From positions 1 through 64,000 of the forward strand of contig NZ_JHXZ01000013.1 of NCBI RefSeq assembly GCF_000621565.1: a DNA stretch of 64,000 nt. Direction: 5' to 3'. The position numbers and the translations under genes are program-made. The stretch comes from Butyrivibrio sp. LB2008 (GTDB taxonomy: Bacteria; Bacillota; Clostridia; Lachnospirales; Lachnospiraceae). How positions within the stretch are numbered: the first letter of the stretch is position 1; every line of letters starts with the position of its first letter. The notes under the pieces were generated by a model. That model made no database searches. It was given only the letters and a program-made list of their open reading frames with translations, and was not told the origin of the DNA. Positions 33,876 through 42,794 of the stretch are shown here, piece by piece.

Positions 33876-33978
33876 GATGAAAGACATAGGAATTTGTCGG
33901 TTCAGGGCTTGAGGAATATAGGGCTTTAGGGCGTCCTGAGGTTAACTGATGAAAGATGGTAATAATGGTAGAAGAACA

Positions 33979-34330
33979 CAGATAAGAAGTGGCAGGATTG
34001 TTGATTTATCTGTGATTTTACGGCGAAGGATGGTTGGAATAGGGCTTGAATAGCAGGAAAGTACAGATAAAAAGTGTGTAGGAGAGATTGTTTATCTGTG
34101 ATTTTGAGACGAAAGTAGGCTGAAATATTAGGGAAACCCAGATAAAAAGTGCGTAGGAGAGATTGTTTATCTGTGATTTTGAGACGAAAGTAGGCTGAAA
34201 TATTAGGATAACACAGATAAAAGATGTGTAAGGGATATTACTTATCTGTAATTATGAGTCGTAAGGCGGCTAAAATGGCAGAAAAACACAGATAAGAAGA
34301 ACATAGAGGAGTCCAATTATCTGTGTATAG
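33979..34330. repeat. Hairpin array with 75-bp period
   Basis: CAGATAA occurs at 33979, 34064, 34139, 34214 and 34289, each followed about 27 nt later by TTATCTG. Every unit can therefore form a stem-loop. The last four starts are exactly 75 bp apart. The linkers share ACGAAAGTAGGCTGAAATAT-like sequence. No credible ORF runs through it and there are no unique spacers. Confidence 0.8.
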
Positions 34331-34360
34331 TGTAACTTGATTAGGAAAATACAAAAAAGC

Positions 34361-34394
34361 CCCGGTAGCATAAATAGGGAAAAAAGCTACCGGG
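34361..34394. other. Hairpin after the 75-bp array
   Basis: CCCGGTAGC (34361-34369) pairs with GCTACCGGG (34386-34394), preceded by an A-run. It could terminate minus-strand transcription. Between here and 34700 the sequence is AT-rich and otherwise featureless. Confidence 0.5.
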
Positions 34395-34711
34395 CCTCGG
34401 ATTATGTTTTGAATTTTATATTATTTGGGGAGATATAAAATATCAAAAAGGGTAATAAAATAATACAATAAGAATGTTAACATAGTTTTAAAAGAAAAGC
34501 AACAATAAAATTAACAATTTCTTTTAGAAAGTTATAAAATGTAGTAAAAGAGTATGGAAACGCAAAGAAAAGATGTTAACAAAGTTTTCCGAAAGATTTC
34601 TTTAAAGCATTTTATTCAATAAAAATGTGTTCATGCGTATAATGCTGGTGTATACTTGATGGGGCTTGCAGGTGTACTGACAGGCTGTTAAAAAAATAAT
34701 CATGCCGATAC

Positions 34712-34766
34712 ATTAGTGCTGATGTCACCAAATAAGTCGACTTATTTGATGACAGCAGCATTAGTC
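34712..34766. repeat. CACCAAATAAGTCG palindrome, copy 1
   Basis: Imperfect arms of about 26 bp (AGTGCTGATGTCACCAAATA and its near-complement) meet at GTCGAC. A second copy lies at 55291-55340. Both copies sit just upstream of a gene on the + strand. Confidence 0.65.
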
Positions 34767-34797
34767 GTGAAATCTATGACATTGGGAGTAATACATA

Positions 34798-35556
34798 GTG
34801 GCTACATACGTGATAACAGATCTTCACGGTCAATACAAAATTTTTTCCGAGTTGCTTAAGAAAGCAAATTTTTCCAAATCTGACAAATTATATATGCTTG
34901 GAGATGCGATAGATCGCGGTCCGGATGGAATCAGAATACTTAAAACAGTGATGGAATCGCACAATATGCATTTTCTTTTGGGAAACCACGAGCTTATGAT
35001 GCTGGAGGTTGTTTCTTCCGACGGAAGTGTTACCCCAAATATAGATGAGTTTCAGAGCAGAGAAGCCCTGAACTGGCTCTTTAACAATGGCGGTGACAGG
35101 ACATATCACAAGTACAGACTTCTTAAAAAGATTGAGCGCAAGAAGCTTCTAAAGTGGCTCAATTCACGACCTCTTTCCACCAAAGTTGAGATAAACGGGA
35201 CTACATATATACTTACGCACTCTGCGTTTGATAAAGACAATATAGATGTGCCTTATAAAGAGATGAATTACGAGAAAGCATATTACATAGCATGGTATTC
35301 ACCTTTTCGGAGTGACATCTATAAGAGCATAGACGATTATGCCGCATGTAGCCCGTGGATGTTCATAATCGGACATGTCCCTGCTTATTACCTTGGCGAG
35401 AATAGAGGCGAACGCCCGCTTTCATCATACAGAGAAAAAAATGTGATCGATATTGACGGCGGCTGCGCAGAGCCGGATGCTAGAGGGGCAAAAGGCGGGA
35501 TTCTTTTAAGACTTGATGATATGAAGGAATTCACATTATCTTTTGCGGAAATGTAA
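34798..35556 (+). CDS. Metallophosphoesterase, PPP Ser/Thr phosphatase type
   Basis: The 252-residue cytoplasmic phosphatase has the dimetal motifs DLHGQ (residues 8-12), GDAIDRGPDG (about 36-45) and LGNHELMML (about 61-69). Later histidines are in LTHSAFD and IGHVPA. These match the bacterial PPP family, which includes PrpA/PrpB-like protein phosphatases and Ap4A hydrolases. The start is GTG at 34798, with GGGAG nine bases upstream; no ATG fits. It may act on phosphoproteins or dinucleotides. Confidence 0.85.
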   Translation: MATYVITDLHGQYKIFSELLKKANFSKSDKLYMLGDAIDRGPDGIRILKTVMESHNMHFLLGNHELMMLEVVSSDGSVTPNIDEFQSREALNWLFNNGGDRTYHKYRLLKKIERKKLLKWLNSRPLSTKVEINGTTYILTHSAFDKDNIDVPYKEMNYEKAYYIAWYSPFRSDIYKSIDDYAACSPWMFIIGHVPAYYLGENRGERPLSSYREKNVIDIDGGCAEPDARGAKGGILLRLDDMKEFTLSFAEM

Positions 35557-35609
35557 AGTGCTGTTGAAGGCGCGAATGTTGATTCTTACAAAAATTGATA
35601 TTTTTATGA

Positions 35610-35665
35610 TACTTAGGCGATGTGGCTTGTGTACGGCTGCGTCGCTATTTTTTTATGATTTTTCG
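35610..35665. repeat. Fragment related to the 24106 palindromic family
   Basis: CGATGTGGCTTGTGTACGGCTGCG resembles the CGATGTGTACGGCTGCG segment of the 24106-24328 element. Flanking sequence differs, so it is a fragment or chance convergence. Confidence 0.35.
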
Positions 35666-35779
35666 TGCTTGCTGGCGTCTATTTGTGCGTGATAAAATAT
35701 CAACAAAAATGTTACAGAAAAATTATAATTTAGTAATTAAAAATAATATGATATTGAACATAGAAGGAAGAAGAGAATT

Positions 35780-36322
35780 ATGCTAGGGATAAGCAGAAAA
35801 CAGATCATATTTTTGGCTAGTGCAATAGTATTTATGGTCATTTTTTTTTCGTTTCAATTTTATAAGGATACAAAATATATAAACATTAAAGCGGGATATG
35901 GTCATTGTGCGGTTCCTAAGCGTGTTTTTGATAAATGTGAAGGTTATTCATGTGATGATTATACAGTACTACAGTCGGATGATTACTTTATTGTTGGCAT
36001 TGGGCCGGATTGTAAAAGTATAGAGGATTCTGTTTTGAATGCTCTTAATATTTCATATAAAGATATTGAGAAGGTGAACTCAATCAAATATCCTGATGAA
36101 TTGAATTGCTTGATTGGGGCAAATGGCGTAATAGTCAATAAATCGAAAACTGTAAAGCCCAGTTATGAATTGTTTTTTATACAATACAGATTAGATGATT
36201 GTGATGAAATGATTTTTGTTTATAGATCAGAGAACAAAAATGTTATTGAGATAGTGGTTTCTCCTACAGGAGATATTACTCAGAGTGAAATAAGCCACAT
36301 GTTTGGAAGTATTAGATATTAG
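35780..36322 (+). CDS. Hypothetical protein with N-terminal membrane anchor
   Basis: The 180-residue protein has one helix at about 7-27 and an extracellular remainder with paired cysteines (CAVPKRVFDKCEGYSC). The gene starts after GGAAGAAGAG. I recognise no domain. The single anchor and small alpha/beta outer part resemble the proteins at 37214 and 37905 in layout. Confidence 0.5.
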   Translation: MLGISRKQIIFLASAIVFMVIFFSFQFYKDTKYINIKAGYGHCAVPKRVFDKCEGYSCDDYTVLQSDDYFIVGIGPDCKSIEDSVLNALNISYKDIEKVNSIKYPDELNCLIGANGVIVNKSKTVKPSYELFFIQYRLDDCDEMIFVYRSENKNVIEIVVSPTGDITQSEISHMFGSIRY

Positions 36323-36336
36323 AAGTGAGAGAAATA

Positions 36337-36663
36337 ATGGCGCAGGATGTTAAGTATAAAAAAATAATCAAAGAAATAATGGGACCGGAAGCAAAAGAGA
36401 GAGGATTTAAGATAGTGTCCGGTCGAACGCTGTTGCTTACAAAAACTATAGCTATCTTTCAGAGAAAAAAAGAAGGAAAGAGCCAGTCCTTTTATATCAC
36501 AGAAGATCTGTTGCGGGAAGGAAAGCTGTATTTGGATTGTAATGGCAGGATAGAAGCAACTTTTGATAGAGATGATGAGGAATCTTTTCGAAAGAGTATT
36601 GAGCAATTCAATGATTATATGATGGCAAAAGGTTATGCTTTTCTGGATGAGCAGATAAGATAA
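36337..36663 (+). CDS. Small soluble hypothetical protein
   Basis: The 108-residue alpha/beta protein contains RGFKIVSGRTLLLTKTIAIF and a charged helical C-terminus. It has no signal peptide or membrane segment. It begins 14 bp after the previous stop with a GTGAGAG site before ATG 36337. The family is unknown. Confidence 0.45.
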   Translation: MAQDVKYKKIIKEIMGPEAKERGFKIVSGRTLLLTKTIAIFQRKKEGKSQSFYITEDLLREGKLYLDCNGRIEATFDRDDEESFRKSIEQFNDYMMAKGYAFLDEQIR

Positions 36664-36739
36664 CAATTCCTGCACTAAGAAAGTTTCTGACAGATGAAGA
36701 ATGGAAGGGACGTGGAGGAACCATAGGATAGAGGTACAA

Positions 36740-37138
36740 ATGAAAAAGTTGATAGGTAATGTGGCGGTTGGAATAGGAGTAATACTTGCTTTGCCGCTTC
36801 TTTTGATAGTGATTTTTATTTTAATAGAGATAGTCGGATATGTAGCCAATAATGCTACGACATATAAGCAGACAAAAGAGCTGACGTCATATATAGAAAA
36901 GTCTATAGAAGATGCCGGTATTGTGGATGTATATTCGTTTACCGGAAATACTACCGGAACAGGGAATCATGTTGAATGTGAGTCTGTTGTAACTTTCAAC
37001 TCTGATATGCCGGAGGATGAGGTGGCTCGGATATTTGATAAAAAGTATAGGTATCATGATCTGGAAAAGAAAGACGGCAGCTATGTCATAACTGTAATTG
37101 GCGACGCGCCATTTCGGGATAATATTGAAGGGCACTAA
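36740..37138 (+). CDS. Small membrane-anchored hypothetical protein
   Basis: The 132-residue product has one strong helix (about 5-30) followed by a soluble part with YIEKSIEDAGIVDVYSFTGN. ATG 36740 after AGAGGTACAA is preferred over 36701 because it puts the basic residues right before the helix. No family is recognised. Confidence 0.45.
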   Translation: MKKLIGNVAVGIGVILALPLLLIVIFILIEIVGYVANNATTYKQTKELTSYIEKSIEDAGIVDVYSFTGNTTGTGNHVECESVVTFNSDMPEDEVARIFDKKYRYHDLEKKDGSYVITVIGDAPFRDNIEGH

Positions 37139-37213
37139 AGATCCGCATTTGATTGGAGATTGATAATGGATATATATAGTATTAGGGGATGAAGACTTAA
37201 TGCAATTTATGCG

Positions 37214-37885
37214 ATGGGGGATTTTGTGAAAAAAATCGGATTGAAAATCATGATGATTTTAGTTCTTATATTTGCGCTTGTGTTGTTTTTGTGTTGCAGA
37301 TACTTTTTTTATAGTACATGGAATGTGAATTATAAAAAATATATGGATTTGGAGCTGAAACATTATTATGGCGATTATGAATTCAAAGTGATTGATAAAA
37401 AGATGAATGTCTACAAAGAAAAAGCAAATTTGTATAGGTTTGAATATGTAGCAACATTATCGGATGGAAATATAGAATTTCAAATGATTAAAAATATGTA
37501 TGACTCCAAAAAACTTGGAGGACATTGGCATGATGGTGATTACTGGGGATTTCGAAATGATTATATGCGGAAAAAAATAGCTGCAGCCGGTATTGATTTA
37601 TCACAGTATGAGATTGAATTTATGGATGCTGTCATAAATGACAGACCGGACTATGTTTTTACTATTACTCCTGATAATAAAGAGAATATAGTCAAGCTGA
37701 TTACAGATATTATGCGCTTTGGAATAAAAGATTATCAATTGGATCTTTGGTTTAAGATTTGTGATCCAAATGGGGAGCAGCTAACAGACTCTTATGATTT
37801 ATTCAAAGCATGCGAGAGAGCGGATGAAGAAGTAAATGAATCTAATCTGGAAGATTTTATAAGTGACGAGCTGGATAAGTTTTGA
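37214..37885 (+). CDS. Membrane-anchored hypothetical protein
   Basis: The protein of about 220 residues has an N-terminal helix (about 10-30) and an outer domain with FKVIDKKMNVYKEKANLYRF and NDRPDYVFTITPDN. A GTG at 37226 is an alternative start with better spacing from GGGGG. I recognise no domain; the layout resembles lipoprotein-like immunity proteins. Confidence 0.5.
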   Translation: MGDFVKKIGLKIMMILVLIFALVLFLCCRYFFYSTWNVNYKKYMDLELKHYYGDYEFKVIDKKMNVYKEKANLYRFEYVATLSDGNIEFQMIKNMYDSKKLGGHWHDGDYWGFRNDYMRKKIAAAGIDLSQYEIEFMDAVINDRPDYVFTITPDNKENIVKLITDIMRFGIKDYQLDLWFKICDPNGEQLTDSYDLFKACERADEEVNESNLEDFISDELDKF

Positions 37886-37904
37886 GGAACAGGATGTAAT
37901 AGAA

Positions 37905-38327
37905 ATGGATAAAAAAGTGGCAGTCCTCTTTGGAGGAGTATTTGTTATTATTGCAGCTTTGCTTTTTTCATGTTTTATAAGGCAAAATGCTTATAAAAAG
38001 GATTTGCGTGCAGTAGATGAATTTCAGGACATTTACAATTATTTATTGGACAAGGAGTTTTATACAGCTAAACTTGAGAATTCAACCCTTATTTTGAAAG
38101 ACAAAGACATGAATGTATTGGCTGAATACAATTTACCCAACAAATTGAACTCAAAGTTACTTTACATTGATAATCGAGATACAAACATGATTTTTTGGAC
38201 ATCGGGGTTCGATGATCTGGAAGGGATAATGTTCATAAAATCTGAATGGTCTGACGAGACATGGGAAGGGCTTGAAAGAGTTCATAGACTACGCGGAAAC
38301 GCTTATAAAGTGTATACTTTCAACTAA
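37905..38327 (+). CDS. Membrane-anchored hypothetical protein
   Basis: The 140-residue product has one membrane helix (about 4-22) and a small outer domain. It starts 19 bp after the preceding stop. The region between AGGAACAGGATG and ATG 37905 gives the ribosome site. No homologue is recognised. Confidence 0.45.
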   Translation: MDKKVAVLFGGVFVIIAALLFSCFIRQNAYKKDLRAVDEFQDIYNYLLDKEFYTAKLENSTLILKDKDMNVLAEYNLPNKLNSKLLYIDNRDTNMIFWTSGFDDLEGIMFIKSEWSDETWEGLERVHRLRGNAYKVYTFN

Positions 38328-38380
38328 AAATTTTTTTACCTTGTTATCACTGTAAAAGTGACAGTTATGAAAGAGGTACA

Positions 38381-38962
38381 ATGAAACGCATAAATGTGGC
38401 TAAGATGGCTGACTGTATAAGTTTTGGAATATTATTTATCAATATTGTTATAACAGCGCTGATAGCATTCGCAGAAAATAATCCTATTATTGTTGTGTAT
38501 AAGATGATTTTCATAGGCGTGTTGGGGATAAATTCGATAGTTCTGTTATTGATATCAGTACTTATGAAAAGAAAAATTGTATTGATCAATATATTTGCTG
38601 TTGTTTTGATATTTTTTGCCGCATGGTTCAACAAACCGTCATTATCTGAAGATGATATATGGGCATATAGGAATGAAGTAGTTCAAGATATAGAATCAGG
38701 TAATTATGAGGTCGATGATGGCGTCATAAATCTTCCTGATGAGGATATTTACGAAAAAGTTTCGGATACCAAGCGGGTAATATTGGCAATAGACGGAGAT
38801 CGCGCGGTCATGTATTTTTATGAAAATGCAGGTATGTTAGAGAATTCATGCGGATATATTTATTATTCGGATAAACTTGATAAGAGCATATGCGTAGATT
38901 CCTATGAATTCATAAACAAAGAACATGTAGCCGGAAACTGGTATTTTTGTAGCACAAGATAG
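38381..38962 (+). CDS. Small membrane protein with extracellular C-terminus
   Basis: The 193-residue protein has three hydrophobic helices in the first 85 residues and a soluble acidic C-terminal part (about 88-193) with VQDIESGNYEVDDGVINLPD. AAAGAGG precedes the ATG. The next gene starts 3 bp downstream. The function is unknown. Confidence 0.5.
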   Translation: MKRINVAKMADCISFGILFINIVITALIAFAENNPIIVVYKMIFIGVLGINSIVLLLISVLMKRKIVLINIFAVVLIFFAAWFNKPSLSEDDIWAYRNEVVQDIESGNYEVDDGVINLPDEDIYEKVSDTKRVILAIDGDRAVMYFYENAGMLENSCGYIYYSDKLDKSICVDSYEFINKEHVAGNWYFCSTR

Positions 38963-38965
38963 ATT

Positions 38966-39229
38966 ATGAAAAACTCGAGTAGAAATTGCGCCCTAAAATT
39001 TAATGTTTTGGCAAAGGTAATCAAAGTGCTATTTGGAGCACTGATTACACTAATGATGACGGGATGCGGTGATAGTGCATATCCGGAGCTCAAAGAAGAT
39101 GCTATAGCTTTTAACACTGAGGATTATTCAGTTGAATTTGTCTGGAGGGCTGAGGATACTAAGGGATTAGATATTGAGTTGCCCAAACATGTTGTGCTCA
39201 CAGAATGGTATGAAAAGATTTGGGAATAG
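38966..39229 (+). CDS. Short predicted lipoprotein
   Basis: The 87-residue product has a long N-region, a hydrophobic stretch and lipobox MTGC (about residues 31-34). Only about 53 residues remain after the cysteine, so it may be a truncated version of a larger lipoprotein. It is nearly contiguous with the gene before it. Confidence 0.45.
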   Translation: MKNSSRNCALKFNVLAKVIKVLFGALITLMMTGCGDSAYPELKEDAIAFNTEDYSVEFVWRAEDTKGLDIELPKHVVLTEWYEKIWE

Positions 39230-39252
39230 GATTTTGATAGGAAAAAGAGCGG

Positions 39253-39405
39253 ATGAGTAAGATATTAAAGTCCTGGAGCAAGATGCGCAAATACCTTGAA
39301 AAAGAGATGTTGGCGGATTCCATCAATGGAGAACCTGAGTGGGTCCGGAAAGTGTTTGAGTTTAGGATGAGAAGTCAGTTGGAAGCAGGGAACATAAATG
39401 AATGA
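39253..39405 (+). CDS. Small ORF resembling the start of SF0329-family proteins
   Basis: Fifty codons read MSKILKSWSKMRKYLEKEML and continue to GNINE, then TGA. The WSKMRKYLEKEMLADS block resembles the N-terminus of SF0329-family proteins, which are normally much longer. It is therefore probably a truncated remnant, or a fusion of that start to a new tail. It overlaps the next gene by 8 bp (ATGAATGA). The family link is by eye only. Confidence 0.35.
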   Translation: MSKILKSWSKMRKYLEKEMLADSINGEPEWVRKVFEFRMRSQLEAGNINE

Positions 39406-40042
39406 TATTAAAGATGTTTTTAAATCTTTTGAAGAATGTTTTAGAAGACGTGCAGAGGAGATTGGATTTACAAAGGCTCGCAAATGTAAGTACGTAAGAC
39501 GTGTTGGACAATGTATTCAGCATATTAATATATTGGATACCAAGATAAGAGGGCAGCAAGCTATAAATATACGAATATCTGTCGGTATAACTTATGTTGA
39601 AGTAAATAAGAAGGTAGCAGAACTTAGAGTGAGAAAATATGATTCTAAATGGGCTACGGGAGGCGTTGATTTAGGTTCGCTTAGTGTTCCTGTTGAAAAC
39701 TTTAGCAGATACCTCGTATTGGATACGGATATAGATGCGTTATGCGAAGAAATCTTTTATAGAATTGAGGCTAATGCTTCTCAATTCTGGGCCAAGACAG
39801 ATACAATGGATAAATTTATGCAGGGGCTTCTGGATGATGATGAAGATGTTCGTTCCTGCACAGCAGGACTATGGCGCCCTTCTTGGACGAGTTTGGCTTT
39901 GGCGTGTTTGACAGATCAATCAAAACTAAGGGAAGTACTGGAAAAGTACAAGGATTTTTTTATAAAAAACATGTCTGAAGAAACTAAAAGAAACTTGAAG
40001 GAAACATATTGTTTGGAGGAAGTGGAATGGCTAGAGACTTAA
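39398..40042 (+). CDS. Hypothetical protein, possibly DUF4304-like
   Basis: The 214-residue soluble protein starts with FKSFEECFRRRAEEIGFTKARKCKYVRR, reminiscent of DUF4304 proteins. A strand-rich middle (INIRISVGITYVEV) and a helical C-terminus follow. DUF4304 members occur in immunity-type loci. Its end overlaps the next start by 16 bp. Without a search the family assignment is tentative. Confidence 0.45.
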   Translation: MNDIKDVFKSFEECFRRRAEEIGFTKARKCKYVRRVGQCIQHINILDTKIRGQQAINIRISVGITYVEVNKKVAELRVRKYDSKWATGGVDLGSLSVPVENFSRYLVLDTDIDALCEEIFYRIEANASQFWAKTDTMDKFMQGLLDDDEDVRSCTAGLWRPSWTSLALACLTDQSKLREVLEKYKDFFIKNMSEETKRNLKETYCLEEVEWLET

Positions 40043-40368
40043 GCTTCTGGAAGGAAAATGAATCGCCTGAAATGAAGGCGTCTGATGTTTATAAAGCGCT
40101 TCTTGGCGGAGAAAAGCTGGATTTTGTATGTGAGCTGCCTACAGAGCAGATACTTATCGATGTAAAGAAGGCATTTAGCGATTGGAATCAGATTGATGCA
40201 TATAATTATGAAAAAGATGATGCAGCGATTGAGATTTTTGCAAATGATCAGATTTTTAGATTTGACTGTTATAGCGTATCGGAAGCAGATATGAATAAGA
40301 TTATTGATATCATGTTAAGCTATGAATGTCCATTATATGATTCAGCGATAGATGTGAGATTTTGCTAA
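40027..40368 (+). CDS. Small acidic hypothetical protein
   Basis: The 113-residue product contains ARDLSFWKENESPEMKASDV and a beta-alpha core. ATG 40027 has GGAGGA seven bases upstream, better than the ATG at 40009. Its size and acidity are typical of immunity proteins, but I recognise no named family. Confidence 0.5.
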   Translation: MARDLSFWKENESPEMKASDVYKALLGGEKLDFVCELPTEQILIDVKKAFSDWNQIDAYNYEKDDAAIEIFANDQIFRFDCYSVSEADMNKIIDIMLSYECPLYDSAIDVRFC

Positions 40369-40416
40369 TCGCGCGGTTTGCCAGAGCATTGATAAAGATA
40401 AAATGATGAGAAAAAA

Positions 40417-40466
40417 GCAATCTTCCGTCTGGACAATCAGAGCCTATTTTTGGAAGATTGCTATTT
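40417..40466 (+). terminator. Terminator-like hairpin
   Basis: GCAATCTTCC (40417-40426) pairs with GGAAGATTGC (40452-40461), followed by TATTTT. An isolated arm with the same downstream sequence (GGAAGATTGCTTTTTCATAT) is at about 42974-42993, so the sequence is repeated. Confidence 0.55.
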
Positions 40467-40516
40467 TCATATAGAATTGGTTTTTATAGCCATTGGCTAT
40501 TTAGGAGGAATCTTGG

Positions 40517-40840
40517 ATGTTTGAGGAAAAAATAAAAGTATGTAGAGAATGGCTTTATGGCATTAAAGTTCTGTATGCAGATAAATTAGATATAAGCATA
40601 GCGGTAGATGATTCAAATGAGTTTGTGGCTAATATAGATTCAGCGCATCATTTAGGACAGTTATGTGTATCACAGCCAGATTTTCGACCATATGATTTTG
40701 TTGAATTTACCATTTTGGCTATGCGTCAAGATAGTGATCAGGTACCGACATTTTGGTATGGAGATAGAGCAGAAGATACTGTTCAGGATATTATTAATAA
40801 TCTAAATAGAGGGCTTAATATTTTATTAGAAGAATCGTAG
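40517..40840 (+). CDS. Small hypothetical protein, immunity-like
   Basis: The 107-residue acidic alpha/beta protein is preceded by AGGAGG. It contains SIAVDDSNEFVANIDSAHHL and WYGDRAEDTVQDIINNLNRG. There is no signal peptide. I do not recognise the family; context suggests an immunity or accessory role. Confidence 0.5.
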   Translation: MFEEKIKVCREWLYGIKVLYADKLDISIAVDDSNEFVANIDSAHHLGQLCVSQPDFRPYDFVEFTILAMRQDSDQVPTFWYGDRAEDTVQDIINNLNRGLNILLEES

Positions 40841-40862
40841 TTGAGATGTAGAAATAAAAAGG

Positions 40863-41009
40863 ATGGTAAAGATGGTTATAGGAGATCCATACGTTATAGC
40901 AGTGATTTTTGAGAATGTTAACGAATGGGTTGTGGAAAGAGAAGCATTGAATAAAATTGCAAACAGATTGAAGAATCTTACGGAAGCGGATATGGATTTT
41001 TTTGAATAA
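40863..41009 (+). CDS. Very small ORF resembling the N-terminus of Imm42
   Basis: Forty-eight codons start MVKMVIGDPYVIAVIFENVN; ATG 40872 is an alternative. The IGDPYxxAxxFExVxEW pattern resembles the start of Imm42-type immunity proteins, which are longer. The rest here (ALNKIANRLKNLTEADMDFFE) looks like a different C-terminal piece, so this may be an internally deleted relic. Confidence 0.35.
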   Translation: MVKMVIGDPYVIAVIFENVNEWVVEREALNKIANRLKNLTEADMDFFE

Positions 41010-41050
41010 GCTAAAAAAGCAATCTGCTATCTGGGAGTGAGGAATCTTTT

Positions 41051-41563
41051 ATGATAGTAATGAACAAGCGCATGCAAGAAGAGTATTTAAAAATAAAGGA
41101 TATGGATAATAACTTTTGTTTTACCGGAAAACTTTCTGTGATCAATCCAACGATTTATAAAGTTCAAGATGGGATTTTTATGGAAATTGATGATCGAGAA
41201 AGAGTGTCTGAAGAAACAGTAGAAAACTACGATTATGACGAGCTGTCAGAGTGGGAGTGGAGTCGAAGCGAATTTTTGATTGGAAGTTATTTTGACGGAA
41301 TAACTTATGAACAGAGCTTGAGACTGGCATTTGATATTGTTGAACTGTGGGGATATAAGTTTCATGCTTTATTTCCGGATGAAGAGTTCCATATCATTCT
41401 GATTGTCGGCACTATTGGTGATACAGATGAGAAAACGGTAATGCTACGGTATTATACGTACAGAGGGGGAGATGGCTTTCATTTTGATTTGGATGATTTA
41501 GATGATGATGTAGATAGTGTAGTCTTGGTCAATGTTGTTGAAGCAGATGAAGGAAGATACTGA
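41051..41563 (+). CDS. Hypothetical protein
   Basis: The 170-residue soluble acidic protein contains FTGKLSVINPTIYKVQDGIF, SLRLAFDIVELWGYKFHALF and an Asp-rich tail (DLDDLDDDVDS). GTGAGG is 8 nt before the ATG. The family is unknown; it lies in the island of small genes and overlaps the region where the next gene begins. Confidence 0.5.
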   Translation: MIVMNKRMQEEYLKIKDMDNNFCFTGKLSVINPTIYKVQDGIFMEIDDRERVSEETVENYDYDELSEWEWSRSEFLIGSYFDGITYEQSLRLAFDIVELWGYKFHALFPDEEFHIILIVGTIGDTDEKTVMLRYYTYRGGDGFHFDLDDLDDDVDSVVLVNVVEADEGRY

Positions 41564-41570
41564 TTTTAAT

Positions 41571-41978
41571 ATGGATAAAGAATATGAAACTATGATAGGC
41601 ATAATGCTTAAAAATTACCTTCCGATAGAATGGATGAGATATACGATGTTTCATATAAATGATGTGTACTCAAGTATACCAATGCTGGTTTTTCGGTTAA
41701 AGGAAAAAGATGAAAAATTTGATACGTTGTTAAAGTGCATAGAAAATTTTAAAGGAAATGCAAATTGGGAGATTTTTAGAAATCCTTATACTCGTAAAGA
41801 GAATTACTTTTTAACTGTTTCTGAAGTAAAACAAATGTATCAAGGAGAAAAAGAGAAATTAATGCTTCAGAAAGATTATTTTGGCGATGAATACATTAAA
41901 ATATGTGATAAGGCTGTAAGTGATATACCTGAATTAGCGAGCCATATTGAAAGGTGGTTTAAAGAAGATACTCCCTGA
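41571..41978 (+). CDS. Hypothetical helical protein
   Basis: The product of about 135 residues is mostly helical, from MDKEYETMIGIMLKNYLPIE to ASHIERWFKEDTP. ATG 41571 begins the conserved-looking part; ATG 41550 is an alternative. It has no signal peptide and is the last gene of the island on the + strand. Confidence 0.45.
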   Translation: MDKEYETMIGIMLKNYLPIEWMRYTMFHINDVYSSIPMLVFRLKEKDEKFDTLLKCIENFKGNANWEIFRNPYTRKENYFLTVSEVKQMYQGEKEKLMLQKDYFGDEYIKICDKAVSDIPELASHIERWFKEDTP

Positions 41979-42124
41979 TAAGAGCGGGGGTATAGGAGCA
42001 TGGTGGGAGATAAACTTTGGATACGTTCTTTGAAAGTACCTTCATTTATGCAAAAAAGAGAGTCTGATATGTGTTAGAATACATGTTATACTTACAGTTT
42101 ATATGTTCAGGGAGGAGAGACTGT

Positions 42125-42751
42125 ATGGAGTTTTATGAAGTTATAGAGAAAAGAAGAACTATCCGTGACTTTGAGTCCGAGGACATACCGAAGGAGGTTA
42201 TCGAAAGAGTCATTTCTGCTGCGATGAAAGCTCCTACCAATGATCATATGCGTGATTGGCATTTCATTATTGTTAAAGATCGTGAGACTGCCGCGCAACT
42301 ACTTGACATAGTTCCAAAGGGAATATCTGACGAGGATATGAATCAGTTAATTAAAGATTGGAATCTGAATGACAGTCTGCAGCAGGAGTGTTATCGTAAT
42401 GCAGTACCCAAGCAGTATCGAATGCTTTTTGATGCGTCTGCAATCATTTTGCCACTTTTGGAGCAAAAAACAGATATTTTACATCCTGAGAATATATCTC
42501 ATCTTAACGGGTTTGCATCAATTTGGTGTAGCATTGAAAATATATTTCTTGCTGCAACGGCTGAAGGATATGGATGTAATCTTCGTATCCCACTTGGAAA
42601 TGAGAGCGAACACGCAAGGGAAGTACTTGGTTATCCAGAGAAATACTATATGCCGTGTTTTATTGGGATGGGAAGACCGAAAGAAAAAGCATTAATTCCT
42701 AAGCAGAAAGATATTGATATCAAGGATAGAATTCATTGGGATGTTTTCTAA
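42125..42751 (+). CDS. Nitroreductase-family flavoprotein
   Basis: The 208-residue FMN-dependent oxidoreductase contains MEFYEVIEKRRTIRDFESED at the N-terminus (the RRTIRxF motif binds FMN phosphate), AAMKAPTNDHMRDWHFIIV, and a C-terminal NIFLAATAEGYGCNLRIPLG with FIGMGRPKEKA. These match the nitroreductase family. The substrate is unknown. ATG 42125 follows GGAGGAGAGACTGT; the longer frame from 42071 has no such site. Confidence 0.85.
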   Translation: MEFYEVIEKRRTIRDFESEDIPKEVIERVISAAMKAPTNDHMRDWHFIIVKDRETAAQLLDIVPKGISDEDMNQLIKDWNLNDSLQQECYRNAVPKQYRMLFDASAIILPLLEQKTDILHPENISHLNGFASIWCSIENIFLAATAEGYGCNLRIPLGNESEHAREVLGYPEKYYMPCFIGMGRPKEKALIPKQKDIDIKDRIHWDVF

Positions 42752-42794
42752 AATTCCCTTTTGCAGATTATCTGAAGATAATCACACTAAGACT

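Noticed and set aside
33979..34330. CRISPR array or attC array
   Set aside because: Linkers are repeated too, not unique, and no integrase or cas gene is present.
37214..41978. A named abortive-infection or toxin-antitoxin system
   Set aside because: No toxin, nuclease or protease motif was found among the small genes, so only an immunity-like character is suggested.
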